This document shows positions 1-10,625 of a stretch of DNA of 64,000 bases, in pieces. A program made the position numbers and the translations under genes. The notes beneath the pieces were generated by a model, which saw only the letters and a program-made list of their open reading frames with translations, was not told the DNA's origin and did no database searches. The stretch's first letter is position 1. Every line of letters begins with the position of its first letter. The DNA is from Megamerina dolium (lineage: Eukaryota > Arthropoda > Insecta > Diptera > Megamerinidae): positions 14,978,220-15,042,219 of the forward strand of contig OY978530.1 of NCBI GenBank assembly GCA_963854835.1, read 5' to 3'.

Positions 1-1167
1 ACCTTACCTAGAATTGGGAGAACTAGTCTAAAGCTAACTGAATAGGCGAAATACATGGGTATAACTTTAGATAGGAAACTAAGTTGGAAACAAACAAGAT
101 GGAAAGGGTTCGTAAAGCAACTGTAGCACTCTGTTCCTGAAAATAAGTAAAAGATGGGGGATGAGTCCTACAATCGTATCATGGCTATACTCTGCGGTTG
201 TGAGACCAATTCTTTTTTACGGTGTGATAGTCTGGTGGGAATCCTTAAATAAGGAGGTTCACAAACGACAAATAGATAAGGTTCAAAGACGTCTTCGGTG
301 TTGACAACAGGCGCTCTAAGAACCACCTCGTCAAAAGCGCTCTACTCGCTACTGCATCTACTCCCCGTAGATTTATTTGGCAGGCAGAGAGCTCTGATAT
401 CAGCAATTAGGCTAAACATACCTTCACGCTGGACTCAACCAGGATACGGGCATTCAAGGATCCTGGGGGAGTGCACTACGATTCCGAATGACATCGACTA
501 TACCATCCCCTTATCATGCTTTGACAATAGTTTCTCAACCCATATACCTTCAAGGGAAGAATGGAATAGGGGTATTGTCAACGAAACTGGAGTTCAATCG
601 GTAAAATTCTACACAGATGGCTCCAAATTGGAGGGTAGGGTAGGAGGTGGCGTCTTTCCTGATTCCTTACGCGTTAAGCTCAAGTTCCGATTACCCGACT
701 TTTGCAGTGTTTTTCAAGCCGAGATAATGTCTATAAAGGAGGCGGCAACATGGCTTCGCTGTAATATAACATCCTTCAAAGATGTTTTTATCTACACCGA
801 CAGTCAAGCTGCCATCAAATCTCTCGCAGGAGCGTTCTCCAAATCGGCACTTGCCCTTAAATGCCGCACAGCTCTTAACGAGCAAGCGGAGCACTACAAT
901 GTTCACATTGTATGGGTACCGGGGCATAGGGACATTCCAGGGAACTGTGAGGCAGATGAATTGGCGAGATCGGGCACTAGGTTGACAGAGATCTATCCAT
1001 CTCATCAAGCCGGAATTCCGCTTGCAACATGCAAGCGGAATTCCGGCAACATTATCTCACCATAACCAACAGAAGATGGCGGGATGAGAGCTCTTTTGCT
1101 ACCACTAGGAAAATCTGGCCAACCCTAGACAATAGACGAATCCGTTCACTGTTGTCACTGTTGTTTC
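1..1167 (+). pseudogene. LINE fragment: RT thumb region, RNase H and C-terminal tail
   Basis: This is the 3' part of ORF2 of a non-LTR retrotransposon that encodes RNase H (I/LOA-like group by inference). Bases 161-297 read as the end of the reverse transcriptase (VVRPILFYGVIVWW). The frame then shifts at about 298 and continues through 1065 as the junction LTTGALRTT and an RNase H domain. RNase H shows the acidic residues in YTDGS (about 613), AEIMS and YTDSQ, and the closing motif WVPGHRDIPGN. After the stop at 1063-1065, bases 1075-1167 still read as the family's tail (RWRDESS, TTRKIWP). The copy is 5' truncated by the window edge and carries at least two frame breaks, so it is dead. Confidence 0.85.
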
Positions 1168-1214
1168 TATATGTATTCTATATTGTCACTAATTATTTTG
1201 ATTAGTAGGGTGTC

Positions 1215-1640
1215 TTAGTAATTGCCTATGTAAGTCGTAGTTATTACTTTGATGTAGTTGAGTTTTAGGATTATTTGTTTTCTATCAGACTCAATCGTGT
1301 TTTTAATGTTCTGGAAAGTTCTATTGAAATGATCACTAATTTGAATGTTTTTATTGATGGTGTTTGTGGCTATGTGGTTATTTGCATCTACAAGTCTAAG
1401 GTATTCATCTATATTTTGCTTATCGTCGTCGTCCTTTGCTACGCACAGGCATTTCATTGTAGTGCCTAGTATATTTAGTAGTCCTTTTTTCTGTCCTGAG
1501 TGTCTGGAATTCGTATTTTAGAGTCGGTTCTTTTTTTAGTAATTTTAATAGTCTTTGCGTAGCCTTCTAATGTGTCTATGATGTTTTCGATTTCTTAAAG
1601 TCTAATTATATGATGAATGGTATCAGAATCTGTGACCACC
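1215..1640 (-). pseudogene. env: Env-like N-terminal fragment of the errantivirus-like remnant
   Basis: Downstream of the integrase, the minus strand carries a short reading frame with a basic, cleavage-like stretch followed by a hydrophobic/helical segment (visible at 1215-1457, about 80 residues). Position and composition fit the N-terminal part of an errantivirus envelope protein, which in the family mediates membrane fusion. The assignment rests mainly on context after integrase. The piece is far shorter than a complete Env and has stops on both sides. No transmembrane anchor is seen. Confidence 0.4.
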
Positions 1641-2064
1641 CTGTAGTTATTTACACGTCCCTGATTTCTTTCTTCCTTATAATCTTCTCTTTTTACATTG
1701 GCTTTATTTATTAGTTTCTCTTTCTATCTTTTATTCTATGTTTTTCAATTTTACCTAACGTCACGTCTGACGGTTTTTCCTTTGTACTTTGAATGGATAC
1801 TATTGTTGCAGATTTGGACGCATTTGTACAGTACAACAAAGGAGAACTTTGTTGCTAAATTTGGATGTTTCAATTCCATTATTCAGAACTTTTCACCTAT
1901 TGTATTGTGCAGTATTTCGACATCGGACTTTCCTGTGTGGCTATTTGGTTTGGTGAAGTGGATGACGACTTCTTCATTTCTAAGAAATTATTTTATATTG
2001 ACTGAGTTGAATTCGTTATCCGCCACAAATAATTTTGGTTTTCCTTTCAATGTGAAGTACATCT

Positions 2065-2079
2065 GTAATATTTATACTA
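2065..2079. repeat. Target-site duplication of SINE copy 1, left
   Basis: The 15-mer gtaatatttatacta is repeated at 2442-2456 with one mismatch (gtaatatttctacta). The two copies bracket the SINE at 2080-2441. Confidence 0.85.
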
Positions 2080-2441
2080 AAATAAATAAATATATGGCAC
2101 TTAAAGCCCCAAAAGACTCATTGACCGAGCTTCTCTTCCATTACTGTTGTGCGTCCTAAATTTTGGACAGTATTAGAATGGACCTACTTATTTTAGCTGG
2201 TTCCGAACGGCAGAACACTTGTGACATCACTTTTTCTGAGCTTTGTCACAGAGTTCTTTTTAAAAGCTTTTTCATGGCAAGTTGTTACTGTCGGAAGAAT
2301 TGCCAATTGCTTGCCGACAGGTGGGTACCGTTCGAAAGAAAAATCTTTTCGATATTAAATTTGTTATGCATCAGCCGGGTATTGAACCACGACCTACAGA
2401 TCAGAAGGCGAACACACTAACCACTGAGCTACGGCACCCAC
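2080..2441 (-). mobile_element. tRNA-headed SINE, copy 1 (full length)
   Basis: The minus strand begins with a tRNA-like head (A box within TAGCTCAGTGG, B box GGTTCAATACC) near 2441. A unique body follows, and the element ends in TTTAAGTGCCA plus an AT-rich TTTATTTATTTT tail. The element is about 360 bp. It interrupts integrase coding sequence of the errantivirus-like remnant, so it is younger than that element. The imperfect 15-bp target duplication (2065-2079, 2442-2456) supports LINE-assisted retrotransposition. Confidence 0.9.
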
Positions 2442-3828
2442 GTAATATTTCTACTAGTGTAATGCTATTTTTATCTTCTAAGAAGAGCGCCACAGCAAAT
2501 TTAGAGAAATTATCAATAAACGTCATGAAGTTGTGTTTCTTTATTACATATGTGTCTAGGTGTACGATCTGTTTTATATATTTTGGTGTTTCCGTTATGT
2601 GAAATTTTGGTTCGATTGGATTTTTATCATATTTAGTATAGTTGCATATGTAGCAGTTGTTAATAAATTTTTGGATTAGTACCTTTAAATTGTTAAAATA
2701 TGTTAATTTTTTTAATCCTTCATAGTTTTCGTTAATGCCTGAATGGCCTAAAGTGGTATTTCTTTATCTATCGTAGAGCCTCATCTTGGTCTTATATGTC
2801 CTTTGCATGATATGAGCATTTGTAGAATTTTATGCTTCTATTGAATAATTTCTAATTTTTGTTGTACAGTATTATATTCTCCATCATGAAGTTCAGAGAA
2901 TATTCCCACTTTATCTGTTTTACGGAATCTTCGGAAGATGTCTGACATGAATCCGCTTCTAATGTCATCTATGCTGATGAATATTTTCCATTTTTGACCG
3001 AGTATTTCTATTCTATACACTTGTTTTCTGTCAATATTAATGGAGTATGGAAACGATTAAGTAACGAGTCTAGGATTGAAAAGTGGTCATTGTTTTCCTC
3101 TTAAATATCGCCGGTTTCATTGTTTATTCTGATAAGGAAACCAGCTAGAGTATTTTCCTTTCCTTTGATGTATCCTATATTGACATCATATTCTCCTAAT
3201 TTCAGAATCCATTTTTGCAATATGGTATTTATGCCGTCCCTCTGTAATTTGTTTGTAGCCACTTAAGTGGTTGGTGATCTGTTAATAGGTCAAATGTCCT
3301 GCTATAAATGTAGGATCTAAAAGAAGTTTACCGACCATGCGATGGCTAGAAGCTTATTTTTTCTTCGTGAATTTGTGGGTAGCGATATATTTTAGAATAT
3401 AGCGGTTTGTCTGTTGTAGTGACGATTTCGTAGTTTACTTCATGAGTATGCGACAATAGTTCTCATTCATGAAAAACCAAATCCGCATTTTAGTTATTAT
3501 TTTTAATAGTGACCTTACGAGGGTTGTCCCAAGAAAACACAACAACTTTGGGGAATTTTTTCTTTATTTCGCAACATAATCTCCTTTTAGCCCTGTCCCT
3601 ATCCCAGCGATATTCTATAGCTTCGATACTCTGTTTATAGTATGAACTGTCTAGCTCATTAAAATAGCCATCTACCGCAGGCTCCACCTCTTTATTGTTT
3701 GCAAATCTTCTACCACCAAGCCATTTTTTCAAATTTGGTAATAGAAAATAATCCGAAGGAGCTAAATCTGGCGAATAAAGTGCGTGCTGAAGCAATTCGA
3801 CCTTTAACTCATTGATTTAGGCCAACGC

Positions 3829-3843
3829 AATAGCGGATGTGTG
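3829..3843. repeat. Target-site duplication of SINE copy 2, left
   Basis: aatagcggatgtgtg is repeated exactly at 4201-4215. The two copies bracket the SINE inside mariner 1. Confidence 0.95.
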
Positions 3844-4200
3844 CCGTAGCTCAGTGGTTAGTGTGTTCGCCTTCTGATCTGTAGGTCGTGGTTCAATACC
3901 CGGCTGATGCATAACAAATTTAATATCGAAAAGATTTTTCTTTCGAACGGTACCCACCTGTCGGCAAGCAATTGGCAATTCTTCCGACAGTAACAAATTG
4001 CCATGAAAAAGCTTCTAAAAAGAACTCTGTTACAAAGCTCAGAAAAAGTGATGTCACAAGTGTTCTGCCGTTCGGAACCGGCTAGAATAAGTAGGTCCAT
4101 TCTAATACTGTCCACAATTTGTGACGCACAACAGTAATGGAAGAGAAGCTCGGACAATGAGTCTTTTGGGGCTTTAAGTGCCACATATTTATTTTATTTT
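3844..4200 (+). mobile_element. tRNA-headed SINE, copy 2 (full length)
   Basis: The plus strand starts CCGTAGCTCAGTGG (A box), with a B box GGTTCAATACC near 3890-3900. The body follows and the tail is ACATATTTATTTTATTTT. The length is 357 bp. An exact 15-bp target-site duplication flanks it (3829-3843, 4201-4215), making it the cleanest reference copy in the window. It lies inside the mariner transposase gene. Confidence 0.95.
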
Positions 4201-5180
4201 AATAGCGGATGTGTGAACTGGTGCATTGTCTTAATGAAACAACACTTCCTTTTTCGCCAAATGCGGCCACTTTTTCTTTCTTCTTCTTTTCGAAGATAAT
4301 CAATAAAACTTATCCCACGTGCATACCAAAAAACAGACGCCATAACCTTGCGTGTAGATGGAACTGTCTTCGCCTTCTTTGGACACGATTCTCCCCTTTC
4401 AGTCTACTGTTTTGACTGCTCCTTTGTCTTAAGTGTGAAGTGGTGGACCCATGTTTTATCCATGGTTGCGAACCGACGCAAAAACTTGGTTTTATTACTG
4501 TGAAACATCGCCAAATTTTCTATAAAAACATCTTCACGATGTTTGTTCTATTGTGAGCAAACGCGGCACTCATCTTACACACAACTTTTTCATCTCCAAA
4601 TTTTAGGTCAATATACGATATATAATACTTTTTGAAATGACTGTAATTTCACCTAGCTCACGCACCTTCAGCCGGCGATCATCCAATACCATTTTGTGGA
4701 TTTTCTTAATTGTTTCTGGCGTGTTCGTCTTGGCAGCTCGTACGACCTTGTTTAAACTCTGCCACCCAATATTTTATGGTCGTAAAAGAAGGAGCAGACT
4801 ACCACAGAGTAGAATCTAGTTCGGCTTTAATATTCGTTGGACTGAGACCTTTCAAATGAAAGTATTGAATTACATAGCGGTGACCAATTTTTGCCATGTT
4901 TACAAATTCACTGAGGTCGTTAACTTTCGATGGCTCAAAAAAAAATATACTAAACAACATTGCGCCTTAAAACTTAAAACATAAGTTGTATAAGGTTGCC
5001 ACTTTTCACCAAAGTAATTTTTTCCAAACTAATGCCTCGATCTATATGTCAGGTTGGGTAGTTCGGGGACCGCCCTCATGTTTCGTCGTTCATATCTTCG
5101 CGTATAAGTTTCTGATATATTACGCTGTCAGTTTGTATTGATTCGAGAATGTGTATGCCTTCATATTTATAAGGGCAAAG

Positions 5181-5193
5181 ATCAATGAATTTT
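5181..5193. repeat. Target-site duplication of SINE copy 3, left
   Basis: atcaatgaatttt recurs exactly at 5514-5526, on the other side of the SINE. Confidence 0.9.
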
Positions 5194-5513
5194 TGAGGTG
5201 CCGTGGCTCAGTGGTTAGTGTGTTTGCCTTCTGATCTGTAGGTCGTGGTTCAATCCCCGGCTGATGCATAACAAATTTAATATCGAAAAGATTTTTCTTT
5301 CGAAAGGTACCAGCTTGCCATGGAAAAGCTTCTAAAAGAATTCTGGGACAAAGCTCAGAAAAAGTGATGTCACAAGGGTTCTGCCGTTCGGAACAGCCTA
5401 AATTCGTAGGTCCCTTCTTATACTGTCCAAAATTTAACACGCACAACAGTAATGAAAGAGAAGTTCGGACAATGAACTCTTCGGGTCTTTAAGTGACAAA
5501 TATCTATTTTTTT
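5194..5513 (+). mobile_element. tRNA-headed SINE, copy 3 (internally deleted)
   Basis: The tRNA-like head is present (GCCGTGGCTCAGTGG, GGTTCAATCCCC). About 40 bp of body between GGTACC and CTTGCCATGG is missing relative to copy 2. The tail reads AAATATCTATTTTTTT. A 13-bp exact target duplication (5181-5193, 5514-5526) flanks it. It interrupts the protease-to-RT region of the errantivirus-like remnant. Confidence 0.9.
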
Positions 5514-5526
5514 ATCAATGAATTTT

Positions 5527-6110
5527 ATTTAGTTACCACTTATTTCGATGAACTCTTCGCCTAAATCTATGTTAGCTTGAAATTGCCTTAGAATGTTAAA
5601 TGTAGTAAGTTTCCATGTTATTCGGTTTGGCTTATTGAATTCTTTTGGCAATTCTGTGATTACCTCGTATTCTACAAGTGTTTGCCAGTTTAATGTCCTG
5701 AATGTTATAAGTTTGTCAATTTTGTTCCTTTTATAGTTAGTTAAAGCGTTTTTATCTTTCAAACTTATCGAATCTATTTCTTTGTTTGATTAGCCCTCTT
5801 TCCTCTTAGGTGTGATATGCTTTCCAGGTTTGGCTCGATACCACTTAAATAAACCTATAATATGATTGATTCATTTATTTTTGGCATTTGCTACACCTCT
5901 CTGATGAAGAATGATAGGTCATAGCTTCTGTCACCTCTAAACTCTCTAATTCAAGCCGCTTCTTTTATGAGTTCCGTTACCGAGATTACTGGTTGTGATA
6001 GTTACTTTTTGCTGTGGTTCTTGTTGTTGTGGTTCTAGTTGTTCTTCATCAGTATTGTTCATATTGTTGCTTTTTCTTGTAGGGTACTTCAACATTTAAA
6101 CAATTCTGTT
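5527..6110 (-). pseudogene. Gag end and protease region of the errantivirus-like remnant
   Basis: Minus-strand 5762-5529 reads as a 77-residue open segment (LPKEFNKPNRITWK, NIDLGEEFIEISGN) that fits the C-terminal half of an errantivirus aspartic protease region. Upstream (5763-6060, minus) the translation is rich in Gln and Glu from CAA-type repeats, as in a Gag C-terminus, with several stops. The catalytic Asp-Ser/Thr-Gly was not found. Order and orientation agree with the pol pieces at 1640-3480. Confidence 0.5.
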
Positions 6111-6129
6111 CATTTGTATGCTTTATATA

Positions 6130-6465
<336 letters not shown>

Positions 6466-6469
6466 TAGG

Positions 6470-7593
6470 GATTAGCCGAATCAGACCACTTATCTGGGTA
6501 CCTTTTCGTTCCTCAAATCTTGTGTTAATTATTTGTTTGGTTGCAGAATTCTTCTACCTCCTTCATCATAATAAAATCACGCGTCTCTGTGGGGTATGTT
6601 CCACATTTCAAGTTCATCAATAAATTGGCGACCCAGTGTGGGCATCCTTCTGCTTGCCAATGCAGGACTCTCGCACGCTATGCGCTGTTGTCTCTGCCTC
6701 TTCCATGAATAATCTGCAAATATCAGCATCCTCCCCTTCAACAAGACCCATCTTGTCGAGGTGGTACCTAAAATTGCAATGCCCAGTTATCCCGATTCAC
6801 TGCCCTTTGATAGCCTCAACGAAGCCTTTACCTGTCTACAAGTGGATAAGTTCTCCCATCTAGTCAGATGGAGTTCTTTTATCCACACTTTGACCTTTGC
6901 TTTCGCCGTCCCGTTGCACCTCTCATGGTATTATAAATAAAGTCCAGGAACTTACCGCTCACCGTTACCGCTATGTCATCTGCATACCCAACGGTGTGTA
7001 TGCCTTTAGAGTCCAGAAGCTGGAGTAGGGAATTCTCCGTGATGTTCCCAAGGATGGGCGATAGTACGCCTCTTGTGGACACCCTTTGACTACCCTACCT
7101 CTGAGTCTGTAACTCTAATTTTGAAAGTTTATTGCCCTTTTCCTCAGCATGCTGTCCATCCACCTTATAATGGATGGGCTGACTTCACGAGTAGCAAGGG
7201 CCATCTTTAGCATATCGAAACCTATCTTATCGAAGGCACCTTCTATATTCATAAAAGTAGACATAGATATCCCTCCACAAGACAGTTCTCCTTCCTCTAC
7301 GCGAACGAGTTCGTGGAGGGCCGTTTCAGTGGATTTGATAGCTCTGTATGCGTGCTGACACCTGCTCAGTGGTTTTGTCAGAAGCGTTGTCCTTTCCATG
7401 TAGTCCACCAGTACTCTCTGCATACATTTAAGCAGAAAGGAGGTCAAGCTAACCGTCCCGAAAGATTTAGCATCTGAGTAGTCCTTCTCTCCCGGCTTTG
7501 GAAGAAAGACAACCTTAGTCTCTCTCCATTGAGTAGGCATATACCTTGTAGCCAGACAAGTAGTGAATATTCCCAGAAGCCTGTCTACTAGAT
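6470..7593 (-). pseudogene. LINE fragment (RNase H-type LINE): RT core and C-terminal tail
   Basis: On the minus strand, 7540-7115 gives the RT fingers and palm (PTQWRETKVVFLPKPG, then SLTSFLLKCMQRVLVDY, then FMNIEGAFDKIGF). Bases 7082-6879 carry GVLSPIL and the catalytic YADD box. A deletion then removes the thumb and RNase H. The last part (6870-6550) is the C-terminal tail with CESPALASRRMPTLGRQF, typical of these LINEs. It appears to belong to the same broad family as the fragments at 1-1167 and 59838-61210. The copy is 5' truncated at about 7593 and has several breaks. Confidence 0.8.
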
Positions 7594-7899
7594 GTTACGA
7601 ACCAAAATATGAAATGTGCACATATGCATATTTTGCCTCGCGACATATTTTACGAAATTGTGAACTACATATTTATACATACACATACCAACATTGCTCG
7701 AAGTTGTGATATACACAATCCATAATAATATTATTTATAATTGTGGAATGCCAGAACATTGAGCCAATTGAGTTGCAGTTGGGTGTGGAAATGCTGACAA
7801 AGCACTTTCCCACACAATTCGTAGTTCTGAACTTACTTAAGCATACCTATGTAAGCATACATGTTTAGACATTCCATGATAATTAAAATCACGTGTGCT
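7594..7899. other. AT-rich stretch without a gene, possible LTR
   Basis: It begins TGTTACGAACC at the LINE truncation point and runs into BEL/Pao coding sequence. That position would suit a BEL LTR, but no second copy was found in the window, so it is left unassigned. Confidence 0.3.
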
Positions 7900-8496
7900 A
7901 CTCGACACAGTTTCTAAACTTTTTGATCTGAGAAGTATTCAAAACCTATCTGCTCTTTCATTGCGCACAATGATAGATCGTCTTATGTTGGTTACAGCCG
8001 TAGTCAACTTTAGCAATAGATTCCGTAGTCCAAAGATTCTGGGCGTTGAAAGGATTACCTTCAGAAGCAAGTTCCAAAAACTTACACTTGAGCAAACAGA
8101 GTGTGAAAAAGTTGTCGTTAAAACTATTCAAGTTTTGCCGTCAGGAAGGCTTCAAGTCAGAATGCCTTTTAAAGCTAACCGTAAACTGCTCAGTCATTCA
8201 TATGAAATCGGAACTCGGCAGTTTCAGGCTCTGGAGAGAAAAACATTGAAAAATCCAGACCTTCGTAAAATGTATCTAGACTTCATGAATGAGTATATTG
8301 AATTGGGTTACATGCGCTCAACTAATAATAAGATCCCGAGTGAGTCACACTACCTCATTCCGCATCTATGCGTTTTTCGGCCTGATAGTACGATGGCAAA
8401 ATAGCGTATTGTTTTCGACTCGTCGAGTCGTACTTCATTTCAAATTGCAATGAATTAATTAATTGATAGTTAGGCCGAACATTCAAGAAGGACTGT

Positions 8497-8735
8497 ATTG
8501 GCAATTGGAAATTCTTCCGACAGTAACAACTTGCCATGAAAAAGCTTCTAAAAAGAACTCTGTGACAAAGCTCAGAAAAAGTGATGTCGCAAGGGTTCTG
8601 ATGTTAGGCACCGGCTAAAATAAGTAGATCCCTTCTAATACTGTCCAACATTTAACACGCACAACAGTAATTGAAGAGAAGCTCGGCCAATGAGCCCTTC
8701 GGGGCTTTAAGTGCCACATATTTATTTTATTTTTT
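8497..8735 (+). mobile_element. SINE, copy 4 (5' truncated)
   Basis: It lacks the tRNA-like head and starts within the body (TTCTTCCGACAGTAAC). It retains the 3' part through GGGGCTTTAAGTGCC and a TTTATTTTATTTTTT tail. It sits inside the BEL/Pao remnant. Confidence 0.85.
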
Positions 8736-9065
8736 AAAAGGTGCTCCATTATATAAATATTTGTTTTTTTTTTTTCTCAAGGGATTTGTGTGAAAATATT
8801 TAAAAAAGCTGATTTATAAGATTTAATGACAATTGTTTTGAAAACCTCTAAAAAAAGATTTTGGTAATGGGCTAAAATATATCATTTATGTAAGAGTATT
8901 GTATAGTGTATATATACCAGGTGTACAAGCTTAAATCCACTGTTTGCTCGTAGATGGCGAAACGAAAATTGATCAAATTTGCATTTTAAAATATTGATTG
9001 TAAACTGAGGTTACTTAATAATTTGTTATAAATATTTAAATTTGCTGTAGGAAAAATTGTACAGA
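8736..9065. other. AT-rich stretch with a mariner-type terminal repeat
   Basis: No coding signal was found. At 8917-8945 the sequence reads taccaggtgtacaagc followed by ttaaatccactgtt. This closely matches the terminal inverted repeat of the Mos1-like mariner at 46095-46128. The partner end is absent, so this is a solo or truncated mariner end. Confidence 0.55.
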
Positions 9066-9479
9066 TGTTCAAAATGGGTTAAGCTTCAATAACACAGACT
9101 CTACAAAAGCACTGGGTATCAATTGGTTGCCGAAAGGGGATTTGTTTCGATTCGTTTTACACAACAATTTTAGTGATCTACGAGCAACTAAAATAAATAT
9201 AGTATATGTTTCGGGTCGTCTTTTTGATCGTCTTGGTTTTATTGCCCCACTAGTCACCAAAGCAAAAAGCTTGCTGCGAGAACTTTGGCTTAAAAAAAAG
9301 GAACCGACGGCTGAATAAAAAAACTTGAGTTTTCTAAATATTTTCCAAGTGATTCAACACACACATTCTAAAACTTACTAAAGGTGTCATCCTACCCGCA
9401 AATTTGCAAAAACTAAATCCGTTCTTGCGTGGCTACTCGGAACTGTCGCTTTCGTTTAATTTACACTGAGTATGAGCTC

Positions 9480-10625
9480 AGTGGTCTGGTGTTGTTTTCC
9501 CAAGGTAACGTGTCTAACTGCCTCAACCGGGTGGAGCCAGCGCAATCCTGGTTGAACTCATCGCAAGTCAACTCACTGGACGTCATGTAGTTTGTTCTGC
9601 GCGCTATGTGATGGTACCTTCATTTTTCAGTAGGAGTCCTCCACGTACCGACCACCGGTCAACGCCTTCCTGGCACCCGCTGGGAGGCAGTTAAAGTGAG
9701 TGGCGAAAACATCCTCGGTTAAAGGTTGTGCGCTGGGCTTGGGACCTACCACATTAAAACTCTCAGCCAATGAAAACTCAAACCGTGCCTCGGATAAGGA
9801 CTACTCCTTTTGTTGACGATGCCCGCAAATTAAATAAGGACCACGATTTACGGGAAAATTCAGCCTCCACCAGAGCACTTCCGATAACGGAATGAGGCCG
9901 ATCAACTTATCCGCAGCACGAAACATGGTAATTAGCAGTACTAGATTTCAACATCTCGACATCCATAAAACGACCTGGCTGTCTCCAGATTATAGAACGA
10001 AAAACCAAATTGATCGCGTGATGATCGACGAAGGCATGCTTCCAGACGTTAAATCGATCCCTGGTGCCTGGTGCCTGGTGGTGATTCGGATTACTACCTT
10101 GTTGCAGCTAAGATGCTAACTCGTTTATGTGTCGCAAAGAACAAACGAAGTCCCACACAGAAAATGCTTGACGTCAATAAGCTGCAAATGATTTTGCCAC
10201 TCGATTATCGGATCTACTTATGCAGAACACTCCCCCTCTTAGTGATACATGCGCACAGTAGACACATATATCCCACTCCATGACTACTGTTGCCGAGGCG
10301 GTAATCGGTTTCTACCGGCCTCTGAGGAATGAGTGATATAATCAGGAGTGTCGCGACGCTATGGCGGAGAAAGAATGAACAGGAATGAGATGTCCAGAGT
10401 GTACTGAACTTAACGAACGGCGACACTTCGAACAATTCCGCCAGTGGAGGAGATTTCCAGAACTCTACAATTACAGATAATGGCGTAGAACACCACCCGA
10501 TCATGATGAGGTCAGAGAGGCCATTTCAAGACTAAAAAACAACAGAGCTGCAGGTGCTGATTACCTGCCTGCCGAGTTGTTTAGGACCGGAGGTGATGAA
10601 CTGCTCACAACTCAAAAGAATGTCA
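9480..10625 (+). pseudogene. RTE-like LINE family b, copy 1 (5' region and endonuclease end)
   Basis: Bases 9480-9890 look like the untranslated leader of the family (CAACCGGGTGGAGCCAGC, CACCCGCTGGGAGGCAG) and lack an ORF. Bases 9892-10030 encode the end of the apurinic-type endonuclease: RNMVISSTRFQHLDIHKTTW, then NQIDRVMIDEG. The frame then shifts, and LVAAKMLTRLCVAKNKRSPT follows at about 10091. From 10300 to 10620 are the linker and the first RT motif (EVREAISRLKNNRAAGADYL, PAELFRTGGDELL). Most of the endonuclease is missing, and the copy ends at about 10625 against a minus-strand LINE. It is related to the copies at 18600-32415 and 51240-52522. Confidence 0.75.

Larger units (their letters stand above)
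1640..3480 (-). pseudogene. pol: pol remnant: start of RT, RNase H, integrase (errantivirus-like)
   Basis: On the minus strand, 3480-3380 reads as the RT entry motif (HEVNYEIVTTTDKPLYSK). After an internal deletion, RNase H motifs follow at about 3330-3110 (LLTDHQPLKWL type, then YIKGKEN). At 3020-2838 is an integrase N-terminal stretch with FISIDDIRSGF and DIFRRF. At 2760-2600 is the zinc-binding region (HTTLGHSGINENYEG, then a CYICNYTKYDKNP segment). The catalytic core resumes beyond the SINE at about 2055-1870 (VADNEFNSV). In life the protein would copy and integrate the element; here it has many stops and lacks the RT catalytic core. Confidence 0.7.
3518..4896 (-). pseudogene. mariner transposase 1 (DD34D), disrupted
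   Basis: The start is probably the ATG at 4896, giving MAKIGHRYVIQYF, followed by a helix-turn-helix DNA-binding region (SPTNIKAELDS, then IKYWVAEFKQGRT) with an in-frame stop. The first catalytic Asp lies in the motif reading TMDKTWVHHFT at about 4470-4440. The last catalytic Asp is in YSPDLAPSDYF at about 3780-3745. A SINE (3844-4200) splits the gene between the second and third catalytic regions, and several stops and frameshifts occur. The enzyme would cut and paste the element at TA sites; this copy cannot. Confidence 0.8.
3518..5078 (-). mobile_element. mariner element 1, carrying a SINE insertion
   Basis: The left end begins after a TA (3516-3517) with CGAGGGTTGTCCC. The right end (about 5061-5078) is a degenerate inverted copy (GAGGGCGGTCCCC on the minus strand). 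Inside is a minus-strand DD34D transposase pseudogene. Without the SINE (3844-4215) the element is about 1.2 kb, close to normal mariner size. It is inserted in pol sequence of the errantivirus-like remnant, whose pre-RT coding resumes beyond 5079. Confidence 0.75.
1190..6115 (-). mobile_element. Errantivirus-like LTR retroelement remnant (17.6/297 type), heavily interrupted
   Basis: Read on the minus strand from 6115 down to 1190, the fragments run in retroviral order: Gag end, protease, start of RT, RNase H, integrase and an Env-like piece. The layout matches insect errantiviruses related to 17.6/297. No LTR, PBS or PPT could be recognised. Coding sequence is broken by many stops and by a deletion that joins the start of RT to RNase H near 3340. 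Three later insertions split it: a SINE at 2080-2441, a mariner at 3518-5078 and a SINE at 5194-5513. It is an old, non-functional copy. Confidence 0.7.
7895..9340 (+). pseudogene. pol: BEL/Pao pol remnant (protease end, start of RT, pre-RNase H)
   Basis: Bases 7895-8404 encode 169 residues. They begin with a degenerate protease-like LLDTVS and pass into the BEL/Pao RT entry: HSYEIGTRQF, then NPDLRKMYLDFMNEYIELG, then HYLIPHLCVFRP. After the stop, RIVFDSSSRTS follows in the same frame. A truncated SINE (8497-8735) and 330 bp of unassigned AT-rich sequence interrupt it. Bases 9090-9320 resume with TKALGINWLPKGD and FDRLGFIAPLVTKAKSLL, the region between RT and RNase H in this superfamily. The RT catalytic core is missing, so the copy is dead. 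No LTR was confirmed. Confidence 0.8.

Noticed and set aside
2163..2420. Recurring 70-110-codon frames containing GSERQNTCDITFSELCHRV at many places
   Set aside because: They are one strand of the tRNA-headed SINE. The repetition reflects SINE copies, not a gene family.
3844..3905. tRNA genes at the A/B-box heads (3844, 5197, 59775 and the reverse-strand copies)
   Set aside because: The heads have Pol III boxes but poor anticodon-stem pairing and no closing acceptor strand. They are SINE promoters.
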